Positions 36,731 to 44,898 of a DNA stretch of 64,000 nt are shown piece after piece. The notes below the pieces were generated by a model. The model ran no database searches. It was not told the origin of the DNA and saw only the letters and a list, made by a program, of their open reading frames with translations. The DNA is from Halopseudomonas xinjiangensis (GTDB taxonomy: Bacteria > Pseudomonadota > Gammaproteobacteria > Pseudomonadales > Pseudomonadaceae): the NCBI GenBank assembly GCA_011050525.1, contig DRFO01000006.1, forward strand, positions 1-64,000, read 5' to 3'. The position numbers were made by a program, and so were the translations under genes. The stretch's first letter is position 1. The number at the start of each line of letters is the position of its first letter.

Positions 36731-36750
36731 CACTGGCATAGTCCTTGCTG
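36731..36750 (+). promoter_or_regulatory. Sigma-54 (-24/-12) promoter upstream of nasS
   Basis: CTGGCATAGTCCTTGCT places GG at 36735-36736 and GC at 36747-36748, exactly 10 bases apart as required for RpoN promoters (consensus TGGCACG-N4-TTGCW). It lies 50 nt before nasS and 11 nt after the Usp stop codon. This fits nitrogen control of nitrate-assimilation regulators through NtrC. An NtrC site was not identified. Confidence 0.7.
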
Positions 36751-36798
36751 TCTTGTTTGTACGGGTCTCAAAGACGTTACCCGGCATCGAGGACTTTA

Positions 36799-38055
36799 AT
36801 GATGAACCACACGCCATCGCCCCGAGCGGATGCCCAAGCTTGGATCAATGGCAGCGACGCGCCCGAAAAGCACATCCTGAATATCGGTTATCTGCCGCTT
36901 ACGGACTCTGCTTCGCTAATCGTGGCTGCCACCCAGGGGTTCTCCCAGCCACACGGCCTGACCATCAATCTGCACAAGCAGGCTTCCTGGTCCGGGCTGC
37001 GTGATCGCCTGACCAGCGGCGAGCTAGATGCAGCTCAGGGACTTTACGGTCTGATTTACGGCCTCCATCTCGGGCTGGGCACTCAGCAGGTTCCCATGGC
37101 AGTGCTGATGGGGCTTAATCACAATGGGCAGAGCATCAACCTGTCCACCGCCATGCGCACCGCTGGCGTGACCAATGCAGAGGCATTGCGCAAACATGTG
37201 CACCAGCTTGGCGCAAAACTCAGTCTGGCACATACCTTCCCCACCGGCACCCATGCCATGTGGCTCTATTACTGGCTGGCCGCCCATGGCGTTCATCCTT
37301 TGCACGATGTGGATACCCAGGTGGTACCGCCATCGCTAATGGTCGAGCATCTGCGCGCCGGTCGCATAGATGGTTTTTGCGCTGGCGAGCCCTGGGGCAA
37401 TCATTCGATTCAGGAGGGAATGGGCTATACGATCGCAACCAGCCAATCGATCTGGCCAGATCATCCTGAAAAGGTGCTCAGTAGCACCCAGGCCTTCGTG
37501 CAACAGTATCCCAACGCTGCGCGGGCATTGGTAATGTCGGTACTCGATGCCAGCCGCTTTATTGATGCGAACGACCAGAACCGCCGCAGCACTGCCCAGC
37601 TCATCAGCAGCTCCGAGTTTGTCGGCGCTCCGCTGCCCGCTCTGATGCCACGGTTGCTGGGTCAGTATGACGACGGCAATGGTCGCGTCTGGCAGGACAG
37701 TCACCCCTTGCGCTTCCACTCTGGTGGCGCGGTCAATCTGCCCTATTTGTCTGACGGCATGTGGTTCATGACCCAGTTCCGGCGCTGGGGGCTGTTAAGT
37801 AAAGATCCCGATTACCTGGCGGTTGCACGTGAAGTACAGCGCCTAGATGTGTACCGCGAGGCGGCCAGCGCGCTGGGTATCGAGGTGCCTGATCAGACGA
37901 TGCGACGCAGTACACTCATCGACGGTATCGCATGGGACGGGTCGAATCCGCGGGAATATGCATGCGGTTTTGAACTGCATGCTCTCACCGAGGGGCGCTT
38001 GGATGGAAAGGTTCCGCACGATGCGGCTGATAACTGTCCCACTGGATACCCATGA
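36799..38055 (+). CDS. nasS: Nitrate/nitrite sensor protein NasS (NrtA-like, cytoplasmic)
   Basis: 418 aa from the ATG at 36799 or its neighbour 36802, with GAGGA upstream. The fold is that of NrtA/CmpA ABC-transporter receptors (LNIGYLPLTDSASLIVAATQ; FPTGTHAMWLYYWLAAHGV; GEPWGNHSIQEGMGYTI), but there is no signal peptide or lipobox, so it is cytoplasmic. In NasS-NasT systems this protein holds the antiterminator NasT inactive and releases it on binding nitrate or nitrite. It overlaps nasT by 4 nt (ATGA). Confidence 0.93.
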   Translation: MMNHTPSPRADAQAWINGSDAPEKHILNIGYLPLTDSASLIVAATQGFSQPHGLTINLHKQASWSGLRDRLTSGELDAAQGLYGLIYGLHLGLGTQQVPMAVLMGLNHNGQSINLSTAMRTAGVTNAEALRKHVHQLGAKLSLAHTFPTGTHAMWLYYWLAAHGVHPLHDVDTQVVPPSLMVEHLRAGRIDGFCAGEPWGNHSIQEGMGYTIATSQSIWPDHPEKVLSSTQAFVQQYPNAARALVMSVLDASRFIDANDQNRRSTAQLISSSEFVGAPLPALMPRLLGQYDDGNGRVWQDSHPLRFHSGGAVNLPYLSDGMWFMTQFRRWGLLSKDPDYLAVAREVQRLDVYREAASALGIEVPDQTMRRSTLIDGIAWDGSNPREYACGFELHALTEGRLDGKVPHDAADNCPTGYP

Positions 38056-38630
38056 TGCGCATCCTGCTCATCAATGACACCGCCAGAAAGGTGGGACGCC
38101 TGAAAGATTCGCTGATCGAAGCGGGTTTCGAGGTATTTGACGAATCGGGCCTGTCGATAGATCTGCCTGCCCGGGTGCATAAATGCACGCCAGACGTGGT
38201 GCTGATCGATAGTGATTCGCCTGGGCGGGACGTCATGGAACAAATATGCCTCGTCACCCGTGACCAGCCCCGGCCAATCGTGATGTTCACCGATGAGAAC
38301 GATCCGAGTGTCATGCGCCAGGCTATTCAGTCCGGCGTCAGTGCCTATATCGTCGAGGGCATCCAGAGTGCCCGGCTCAGGGCAATTCTCGATGTGGCCA
38401 TGGCCCGTTTCGAAAGTGATCAGGTGCTGCGAGCCGAGTTGCTTGCCCGTGAGCAGCAGCTCAACGAGCGAAAACGCATCGAGAAGGCGAAGGGGCTGCT
38501 GATGAAAATGAAGAACTGCGACGAACCTGAAGCGCATACGCTAATGCGCCGCCAGGCCATGAGCCGCCAGCAGAAACTGATTCAGGTAGCTGAGCAAATC
38601 ATCTCCATGCACGAAATGTTGAATGATTAG
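38052..38630 (+). CDS. nasT: ANTAR-domain transcription antiterminator NasT
   Basis: 192 aa. Residues 1-120 form a receiver-like domain (MRILLINDTARKVGRL; VVLIDSDSPGRD with the Asp position), and residues about 130-190 are an ANTAR RNA-binding domain (KRIEKAKGLLMKMKNCDEPE; ALMRRQAMSRQQKLIQVAEQ-like helix pair). NasT binds paired hexaloop hairpins in leader RNAs and prevents termination when NasS has released it. Two candidate target leaders lie downstream at 38968-39053 and 42326-42418. Confidence 0.94.
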   Translation: MMRILLINDTARKVGRLKDSLIEAGFEVFDESGLSIDLPARVHKCTPDVVLIDSDSPGRDVMEQICLVTRDQPRPIVMFTDENDPSVMRQAIQSGVSAYIVEGIQSARLRAILDVAMARFESDQVLRAELLAREQQLNERKRIEKAKGLLMKMKNCDEPEAHTLMRRQAMSRQQKLIQVAEQIISMHEMLND

Positions 38631-38640
38631 CTCCCGCCAA

Positions 38641-38908
38641 CCTGGGACTGTCGATCACCGGCTCGATATGGGTGCCCCAATCTGGCGCCTTTGATCGAGC
38701 TGGTGCTCGACCGTCCCAGAGAAAGTGCTTTATTCGCACAGGTGCACCGTACTGAATCAAGAAACAGCCTAACCCAGCAGACTTCTGCCTGGCCTCCGCG
38801 GCCGACCAGCTAACACCAGATCGCACCCCTGGGACTGTCGGGCATCAGCTCGATATGGGCTTGCCAGGCAGACGCCGATGATTGAGCCCGTGCTCAACTT
38901 TCCCAAGG
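38641..38908. repeat. Two CTGGGACNGTCGAGCA-type palindromic repeats
   Basis: Copy one (38641-38719) has outer arms CCTGGGACTGTCGATCACCG and the near complement ending GGTGCTCGACCGTCCCAG, with inner GCTCGAT/ATCGAGC. Copy two (38828-38908) runs from CCTGGGACTGTCGGGCATCA to TGCTCAACTTTCCCAAG and is more diverged. Both belong to the same family as 42066-42150 and the array at 48917-49520. They fill the space between nasT and the transporter promoter; no gene is seen there. Confidence 0.75.
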
Positions 38909-38938
38909 GAGCCCTCCAGATATATCAGCCGTTGATCA

Positions 38939-38957
38939 ACTGGCACGCATCGTGCTT
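38939..38957 (+). promoter_or_regulatory. Sigma-54 (-24/-12) promoter for the nitrate transporter-kinase operon
   Basis: CTGGCACGCATCGTGCTTT has GG at 38942-38943 and GC at 38954-38955, 10 bases apart, and the -24 half TGGCACG is a perfect consensus. Transcription should start near 38967, immediately before the ANTAR-type hairpin, leaving a leader of about 145 nt before the transporter ATG. Confidence 0.82.
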
Positions 38958-38967
38958 TAAACCTTAC

Positions 38968-39053
38968 AGGCAGCCAATGGCGGTTGCTTGCCAGACACCG
39001 ACGTCATATCCATTCAGGGCTCTCCAGCTCCGGAAGGACATGACGTTTTTTTT
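38968..39053 (+). promoter_or_regulatory. Leader with ANTAR-type hexaloop hairpin and intrinsic terminator (transporter operon)
   Basis: Hairpin: GCAGCC (38970-38975) pairs with GGTTGC (38982-38987) around the hexaloop AATGGC, with A at loop position 1 and G at 4, the ANTAR-target rule. The terminator follows: ACGTCATATCC (39001-39011) pairs with GGACATGACGT (39036-39046) with one mismatch, then eight T (39046-39053). A clear second hexaloop hairpin was not found here, unlike the nirB leader. The layout predicts NasT-dependent readthrough into the transporter gene. Confidence 0.75.
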
Positions 39054-39111
39054 GCCTACACGACCAGGCAAAGCGCCCCAACACTGATGACAGCACATTG
39101 AGGGAAGCCAT

Positions 39112-40323
39112 ATGAACAACAGTTTCTGGAAAGCCGGACATACGCCAACGCTATTCGCCGCCTTTCTCTACTTCGATCTCAGTTTCATGGTTTGGTATCT
39201 GCTTGGCCCCCTGGCAGTGCAGATCGCTACCGACTTGAGCCTGTCCGCACAGGAAAGGGGCATGATGGTCGCTACGCCAATTCTCGCCGGAGCCATCTTG
39301 CGGCTGTTGATGGGTTTCCTGGCTGACCGTATGTCGCCCAAGACCGCTGGCATTATCGGACAGGTCGTCGTCATAGCGGCGTTGCTGGCCGCCTGGCTAC
39401 TAGGAGTTGATAGCTATCAACAGGCGCTGCTTCTGGGTTTGGGCCTTGGCTTCGCGGGCGCCTCCTTCGCCGTGGCGCTGCCTTTGGCGTCGCAGTGGTA
39501 TCCACCGGAGCATCAAGGCAAAGCCATGGGGATCGCTGGCGCGGGCAACTCCGGCACGGTACTCGCCGCGCTATTCGCCCCAGGGCTGGCTTATATGTTC
39601 GGCTGGCAGAATGTGTTTGGTCTGGCGCTGATACCCCTGGTCGCCACCTTGATCATCTTCGTTCTGGTGGCAAAAAACTCGCCGCAACGGCCCAAGCCAA
39701 AGTCTGGCCGAGATTACCTGCTGGCGCTAAATGACCGGGACAGCTGGTGGTTCATGTTCTTTTACAGCGTAACCTTCGGTGGCTTTATTGGGCTGGCCAG
39801 CGCCCTGCCCGGCTACTTCAGCGACCAGTACGGCCTGAATCCAGTAACCGCAGGCTACTACACCGCCGCCTGCGTCATGGCCGGCAGCTTTATGCGCCCC
39901 TTGGGCGGAGCGCTGGCGGACCGGATCGGGGGCATCCGTTCATTGATATTCATGTACAGCGCCGCCGCAATCTGTATCGCCCTGGTGGGATTCAACCTGA
40001 ACAGTTCATTCGCCGCCCTGGCGCTATTCGTGGTTGCCATGCTCGGGCTCGGCGCAGGCAACGGCGCCGTGTTTCAGCTGGTGCCGCAGCGCTTTAATCG
40101 GGAGATCGGCGTCATGACAGGGCTGATCGGCATGGCTGGCGGCGTTGGCGGCTTTGTGCTGGCGGCGGGGCTCGGCGCGATCAAGCAACATACCGGCGAC
40201 TACCAACTGGGCTTGTGGCTGTTCGCCAGCCTTGGGTTGCTGGCCTTGATCGGTCTGCTCAACGTCAAGCGGCGGTGGCGTACTACCTGGGGTTCCTCAG
40301 CCATGACCGCTGCACGGGTCTGA
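39112..40323 (+). CDS. nasA: Nitrate/nitrite transporter, NarK/NasA type (MFS, NNP family)
   Basis: 403 aa with 12 predicted helices. Family motifs: FYFDLSFMVWYLLGPLAVQI-like helix 1, RLLMGFLADRMSPKTAGIIG, and the NNP signature region GIAGAGNSGTVLAALFAPGL, matched by LGAGNGAVFQLVPQRF and GMAGGVGGFVLAAGLG in the second half. It brings nitrate and nitrite into the cell for assimilation. Preceded by a sigma-54 promoter and a leader with terminator; the kinase-phosphatase gene starts 3 nt after its stop. Symbol follows Pseudomonas usage. Confidence 0.92.
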   Translation: MNNSFWKAGHTPTLFAAFLYFDLSFMVWYLLGPLAVQIATDLSLSAQERGMMVATPILAGAILRLLMGFLADRMSPKTAGIIGQVVVIAALLAAWLLGVDSYQQALLLGLGLGFAGASFAVALPLASQWYPPEHQGKAMGIAGAGNSGTVLAALFAPGLAYMFGWQNVFGLALIPLVATLIIFVLVAKNSPQRPKPKSGRDYLLALNDRDSWWFMFFYSVTFGGFIGLASALPGYFSDQYGLNPVTAGYYTAACVMAGSFMRPLGGALADRIGGIRSLIFMYSAAAICIALVGFNLNSSFAALALFVVAMLGLGAGNGAVFQLVPQRFNREIGVMTGLIGMAGGVGGFVLAAGLGAIKQHTGDYQLGLWLFASLGLLALIGLLNVKRRWRTTWGSSAMTAARV

Positions 40324-40326
40324 CCT

Positions 40327-41994
40327 GTGACCCTGCAGCTGCGGGTAGCAGAACTCAGCACGGCCGGACCTCGTAGCGAGAACCAGGACGCTGTGCGTAT
40401 CGTCACGCCGGCGCCGTGGCTTGCCGCCAGCAAAGGTCATATGGTGGCGCTGGCCGACGGCGTCAGCCAATGCCATGACGGCGGCCTGGCAGCACGAGCC
40501 ACCTTGCAATCTCTGGCGCTGGATTACTATTCCACGCCCGAAACCTGGTCGGTAACCCAGGCACTGGAGCGCCTCCTGACCGCGCACAACCGCTGGCTTA
40601 GGGCCAACGGGGGTGGTCAGCCACTGCTGACCACCCTGACCGCACTGGTGCTACGCGGTACGCGTTACACCCTGGCGCACATTGGCGATTGCCGGGCTTA
40701 CCTGCTGCGCGAGGGCAAACTGCGCAAGCTGACCAGCGAGCATGTATGGGAGCAACCGGGCATGCAGCACGTGCTGAAACGGGCGATGGGCCTGGATGAG
40801 CACCTGTTGATGGATTACATCGAAGGCGAACTGCATCAGCACGACCGCCTGTTGCTGCTCAGCGATGGCGTATGGGCGAGCCTTGATGATCTGTTCATTC
40901 ACCAGTGCCTGCTACGCCAGGAAGAACCCGCAGTTCTATGCAAGTCTCTAGTGGATCAGGCATTGCTGCGTGGCAGCCAGGACAATGTCAGCGCCATGCT
41001 GGTGTGTGTGGATCAGCTGCCGGAGTCCAGCCTGAGCGATGCGCTGATGCCGGTCGACGAGCGCGCCCTGCCACCACGTCTTAAAGTCGGTCAGGTTTTC
41101 GAAGGCTGGCTGGTCTCCGGCGAGCTGGCCGAGTCCCGCCAGTCTCTGGTGTATCGGGTAAAGGACCCGCTTCAGCAGAACTGGCTGCTGAAAACCTTGC
41201 CGCCCCAGCGCCAGGATGATCTGCAAGCCTGCCGCGATCTGGTACTGGAGGAATGGTTCATGCGGCGGGTAGCCGGGCAACAGGTGCCGGAGCTGCATCC
41301 GCTGCCCGCCCGCAAACACCTGTATTACGTCATGCGCGAATATACTGGCGTGACCCTCGATCAACACAAGCGTACCCACGGTTTGCTAAGCGTTACGCTG
41401 TGGCGCGACATCGCCGCCAGGCTGATCAAGGCGGTCGGCCTGCTGCACAGGCGCAACCTGCTTCACCGGGACATCAAGCCGGACAACCTGCATCTGGCCG
41501 ACGATGGCGTGCTGCGTCTGCTGGATTTTGGACTCACCTTCTGCCCGGGCCTGTCCAGCCGGGAGTCTGGCGGCTTGCCTGGCACGCCCAGCTACATTGC
41601 TCCGGAAGCCTTTGCCGGAGCCGAGCCGTCGCCCCAGCAGGATATCTATAGCACCGGCGTAACACTTTACTATCTGCTAACCGGGCATTTTCCCTATGGC
41701 GAGGTGGAGGCATTCCAGCGGCCTCGCTTCGGTCGACCGGTGTTGCCCAGCCGCTACCGTCCTGACGTTCCGGCCTGGCTGGATGAGTGCTTGATCAAGG
41801 CCCTAGAGCCCGACCCTGCCAAACGCTATGAAACGGCCGAAGAATGGCTGCTGGCTCTCGAACAGGGCGAGCGCGCAAGCCTGAAACAACCGCACCGCCC
41901 ATTGCTCGAACGCGAGCCCATGCTGGTCTGGCGCGGCGTAGCCCTGGGTGCGCTGGCATTGAATCTGGTACTGCTGGCGGTGATCTTTCATTGA
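40327..41994 (+). CDS. Fused PP2C-type phosphatase and Ser/Thr protein kinase with C-terminal membrane anchor
   Basis: 555 aa, GTG start 3 nt after the transporter stop. Residues 1-235 form a PP2C-like domain with metal Asp44 (ALADGVSQ) and Asp121 (HIGDCRAYLL). Residues about 260-520 form a Hanks-type kinase: Lys289 (LLKTLP), His380-Arg-Asp382 in HRDIKPDN, Asp400 (LLDFG) and a GTPSYIAPEAF activation segment. The N-lobe lacks a clear Gly-rich loop. One helix near the C-terminus (VALGALALNLVLLAVIF) anchors it. The same gene lies between the nitrate transporter and nirB in P. aeruginosa, so it may regulate uptake or reduction; no substrate is known to me. Confidence 0.92.
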   Translation: MTLQLRVAELSTAGPRSENQDAVRIVTPAPWLAASKGHMVALADGVSQCHDGGLAARATLQSLALDYYSTPETWSVTQALERLLTAHNRWLRANGGGQPLLTTLTALVLRGTRYTLAHIGDCRAYLLREGKLRKLTSEHVWEQPGMQHVLKRAMGLDEHLLMDYIEGELHQHDRLLLLSDGVWASLDDLFIHQCLLRQEEPAVLCKSLVDQALLRGSQDNVSAMLVCVDQLPESSLSDALMPVDERALPPRLKVGQVFEGWLVSGELAESRQSLVYRVKDPLQQNWLLKTLPPQRQDDLQACRDLVLEEWFMRRVAGQQVPELHPLPARKHLYYVMREYTGVTLDQHKRTHGLLSVTLWRDIAARLIKAVGLLHRRNLLHRDIKPDNLHLADDGVLRLLDFGLTFCPGLSSRESGGLPGTPSYIAPEAFAGAEPSPQQDIYSTGVTLYYLLTGHFPYGEVEAFQRPRFGRPVLPSRYRPDVPAWLDECLIKALEPDPAKRYETAEEWLLALEQGERASLKQPHRPLLEREPMLVWRGVALGALALNLVLLAVIFH

Positions 41995-42065
41995 TCGATT
42001 GGCGCTGTATCAGCGCAGTTGGGTGACGTGTCCCCTGTCTCTAACTCCGCAGCCAGAGCCGTTGT

Positions 42066-42150
42066 TTTCCTGGAACGTTCGAGCACTAGCTCGTACTGGG
42101 AAGTTTCGGCGAGCACGATGTACGCGCTGATGCTCGAACGTCCCAGGAAA
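42066..42150. repeat. CTGGGACGTTCGAGCA-type palindrome between kinase and nirB
   Basis: TTTCCTGGAACGTTCGAGCA (42066-42085) pairs with its near-perfect complement at 42131-42150, with one mismatch in 20. The 45-nt centre holds further short self-complementary pieces. It is a member of the family at 38.6-38.9 and 48.9-49.5 kb. Lying between a kinase stop codon and the nirB promoter, it can terminate or stabilise the upstream mRNA. Confidence 0.8.
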
Positions 42151-42281
42151 CGCAAACGTTGGGGAAAGCAAACCCCGGAGGTGCGCACCATGAGCGGGCT
42201 GAACGCAACAAATAGGTGCATAAAATATTAATAAATATCTTAAAAACTTATCCTATCTCATTGATATTAAAGGATAGCAAA

Positions 42282-42300
42282 CCTGGCATAGGCTGTGCAT
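42282..42300 (+). promoter_or_regulatory. Sigma-54 (-24/-12) promoter for nirBD-nasC
   Basis: CCTGGCATAGGCTGTGCAT puts GG at 42285-42286 and GC at 42297-42298 with 10 bases between. The -24 half matches TGGCA; the -12 half is TGTGCAT. Start of transcription is expected near 42310, 16 nt before the first ANTAR-type hairpin. Confidence 0.78.
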
Positions 42301-42323
42301 CGATCAAAGCATTACACATAAAG

Positions 42324-42418
42324 CTAATCCTTCAATGGCGATGGGTTGCTTCCTGACAGATCAGGACCGGACAAAGGCGTCCTCACCGTAGCAGCGGTGA
42401 GGCCGCCTTTTTGTTTTT
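42324..42418 (+). promoter_or_regulatory. NasT-type antitermination leader upstream of nirB: two hexaloop hairpins and a terminator
   Basis: P1: AATCCTTC (42326-42333) pairs with GATGGGTT (42340-42347), with one T-T mismatch, around hexaloop AATGGC. P2: TCCTG (42351-42355) pairs with CAGGA (42362-42366) around hexaloop ACAGAT. Both loops have A at position 1 and G at 4, the ANTAR recognition rule. The terminator is a 16-position stem with one mismatch: AAAGGCGTCCTCACCG (42373-42388) with CGGTGAGGCCGCCTTT (42395-42410), followed by TTGTTTTT. The gap to the nirB ATG is about 24 nt. This is a complete nitrate-responsive antitermination leader. Confidence 0.88.
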
Positions 42419-42441
42419 CGCTTCCGCACACGGAGCACGAT

Positions 42442-44898
42442 ATGCAAAAGCTCAAACTGGTGATGATCGGCAATGGCATGGCCGGGGTGCGAACCCTGGA
42501 AGAGCTGATCAAGCTCACGCCCGATCTCTATGACATCACCGTATTCGGCGCCGAACCGCACCCCAACTACAACCGCATTCTGCTGTCTCCTGTTCTGGCC
42601 GGCGAGCAGACCTTCGAGGAGATCGTGCTCAACGATCTGGCCTGGTACCAGGAGAACGACATCACCCTGCATCTCGGCCGCCGAGTTGTGCGAATTGATC
42701 GCATCCGGCGCAAGGTTATTGCTGATGACGGCACCGAAGCAGAGTACGACCGCCTGCTGATGGCCACCGGCTCGAATCCTTTCATCTTGCCGATACCGGG
42801 GAAAGATCTGGAAGGCGTGATTGGTTACCGCGATATCGCCGATACCCAGGCCATGATGGATACCGCCAAAACCCACAAGCATGCCGTGGTAATCGGGGGT
42901 GGTCTGTTGGGATTGGAAGCCGCCAACGGCTTGAAGTTGCGCGGTATGGATGTGACCGTGGTGCATATTGGCGAATGGCTTCTGGAGCGACAGCTCGACC
43001 ACACAGCCGGCGAGCTATTGCAAAAATCACTCGAAGCCCGCGGGCTGAAATTCCTGCTGCCGCAGTTCACCAGCGAGTTGATAGACGACGGCAAGGGCCG
43101 CGTATCGGCCGTGAAATTCAAGGACGGCACCATCATTCCGGCTGATCTGGTGGTCATGGCCGCCGGTATCCGGCCCAATACCGAGCTGGCCGAGCAGTGC
43201 GGCCTGGCCTGCAACCGTGGCATCCTGGTCAGCGATACCCTGCAAACCTACGATCCGAGAATCTACGCCATTGGCGAATGCGCCAGCCACCGGGGTATCG
43301 CGTATGGCTTGGTCGCCCCGCTGTTCGAACAGGCCAAGGTCTGCGCCAATCACCTGGCCATGCTCGGCTACGGTCGTTATGAAGGCTCGGTGACCTCGAC
43401 CAAGCTCAAGGTTACCGGTATCGACTTGTTCTCCGCCGGCGATTTTACCGGCGATGACGACAGCGAGATCATCACCCTGTCCGATCCCATCGGCGGCGTC
43501 TACAAGAAACTGGTCATCAAGAAGGACATTCTGGTTGGCGCCTGCCTGTATGGCGACACCGCAGACGGCGGCTGGTATTTCCGCATGGTCAGGGAGGGCC
43601 AGAACATCCATGAGATCCGCGATCACCTGATGTTTGGCGAGAATGTGATTGGCGACACTGGTCACCAGGGCCACAACAAGGCCGTGAACATGCCGGACGA
43701 CATGGAAATATGCGGCTGCAATGGCGTATGCAAGGGCACCATCGTCAAGGCCATTCAGGAACACGGCCTGTTCAGCGTCGATGATGTGAAGAAACACACC
43801 AAAGCGGCCAGCTCCTGCGGCTCCTGCACTGGGCTGGTCGAGCAGATCGTGCTGAACACCGTCGGCGGCGCGGCGGATGTGAAGCCCAAGAGCGAACGCG
43901 CCCTCTGCGGCTGCACCGACCTCAACCACGGCCAGGTGCGCAAGGCGATCCGCGAGCACCATCTGCTGACCATTCCCGATGCCATGCGCTTTATGGACTG
44001 GCGCACACCAAATGGGTGCGCTACCTGCCGTCCGGCGCTGAACTACTACCTGATCTCGACCTGGCCGGGTGAAGCCAAGGATGACCCGCAGTCGCGCTTC
44101 ATCAACGAACGAGCCCATGCCAATATTCAAAAGGATGGCACCTACTCGGTCATCCCGCGCATGGCCGGTGGCGTGACCAATGCCGCTGAACTGCGGCGCA
44201 TTGCCGATGTAGCCGATAAGTATCAGGTTCCCATGGTCAAGGTGACTGGCGGCCAGCGTATCGATCTGTTGGGCATTCGCAAGGAAGACCTGCCCAGCGT
44301 CTGGAAAGATCTGGATATGCCCTCCGGGCACGCCTATGGCAAGTCGATTCGCACGGTGAAAACCTGTGTGGGCAGCGAGTTCTGCCGCTTCGGCACACAG
44401 AATTCCACTCAGATGGGCATCGATCTGGAACTGGCGCTGAGCTACATGTGGTCGCCGCACAAGGTCAAGCTGGCGGTGTCCGGTTGCCCGCGCAACTGCG
44501 CGGAATCCGGCATCAAGGACGTTGGCATCATCGGGGTGGATTCCGGTTGGGAGCTTTACATCGGCGGCAATGGCGGCATCAAGACCGAGGCCGGCGAGTT
44601 CTTCGTCAAGGTCCGAAACGAAGCAGAGGTGATGGAATACAGCCTGGCCTTTTTGCAGTTGTACCGTGAAGAGGGCTTCTACCTTGAGCGCACCGTGCAC
44701 TACCTGCATCGGGTCGGCATGGCGCACATCAAGAATGCTGTGCTGGAAGATGCAGAGCGGCGCAAGGCCTTGCATGAGCGGCTGTTGTTCTCGCTGTCCT
44801 TCGACTCCGACCCGTGGAAGGCACGTATCGAGAAGGAAGAACTCAAGCAGGAGTTCCGCCGCATTGCCGTCACGGAACTTGAGGAGGCTACCCTATGA
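42442..44898 (+). CDS. nirB: Assimilatory nitrite reductase (NADH), large subunit
   Basis: 818 aa from the ATG at 42442 (CGGAGCACGAT upstream); the frame is open earlier but that is leader RNA. It reduces nitrite to ammonium with NADH. Residues 1-300: FAD/NAD domain (MIGNGMAGVRTLEEL; VVIGGGLLGLEAANGL). Residues about 415-530: two Bfd-like 2Fe-2S modules (CGCNGVCKGTIV...CGSCTG; CGCTDLNHGQV...CATCRP). C-terminal siroheme-4Fe-4S domain with Cys642, Cys648, Cys682 and Cys686 (TCVGSEFCRFG; SGCPRNCAESG). Overlaps nirD by 4 nt. Confidence 0.97.
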   Translation: MQKLKLVMIGNGMAGVRTLEELIKLTPDLYDITVFGAEPHPNYNRILLSPVLAGEQTFEEIVLNDLAWYQENDITLHLGRRVVRIDRIRRKVIADDGTEAEYDRLLMATGSNPFILPIPGKDLEGVIGYRDIADTQAMMDTAKTHKHAVVIGGGLLGLEAANGLKLRGMDVTVVHIGEWLLERQLDHTAGELLQKSLEARGLKFLLPQFTSELIDDGKGRVSAVKFKDGTIIPADLVVMAAGIRPNTELAEQCGLACNRGILVSDTLQTYDPRIYAIGECASHRGIAYGLVAPLFEQAKVCANHLAMLGYGRYEGSVTSTKLKVTGIDLFSAGDFTGDDDSEIITLSDPIGGVYKKLVIKKDILVGACLYGDTADGGWYFRMVREGQNIHEIRDHLMFGENVIGDTGHQGHNKAVNMPDDMEICGCNGVCKGTIVKAIQEHGLFSVDDVKKHTKAASSCGSCTGLVEQIVLNTVGGAADVKPKSERALCGCTDLNHGQVRKAIREHHLLTIPDAMRFMDWRTPNGCATCRPALNYYLISTWPGEAKDDPQSRFINERAHANIQKDGTYSVIPRMAGGVTNAAELRRIADVADKYQVPMVKVTGGQRIDLLGIRKEDLPSVWKDLDMPSGHAYGKSIRTVKTCVGSEFCRFGTQNSTQMGIDLELALSYMWSPHKVKLAVSGCPRNCAESGIKDVGIIGVDSGWELYIGGNGGIKTEAGEFFVKVRNEAEVMEYSLAFLQLYREEGFYLERTVHYLHRVGMAHIKNAVLEDAERRKALHERLLFSLSFDSDPWKARIEKEELKQEFRRIAVTELEEATL

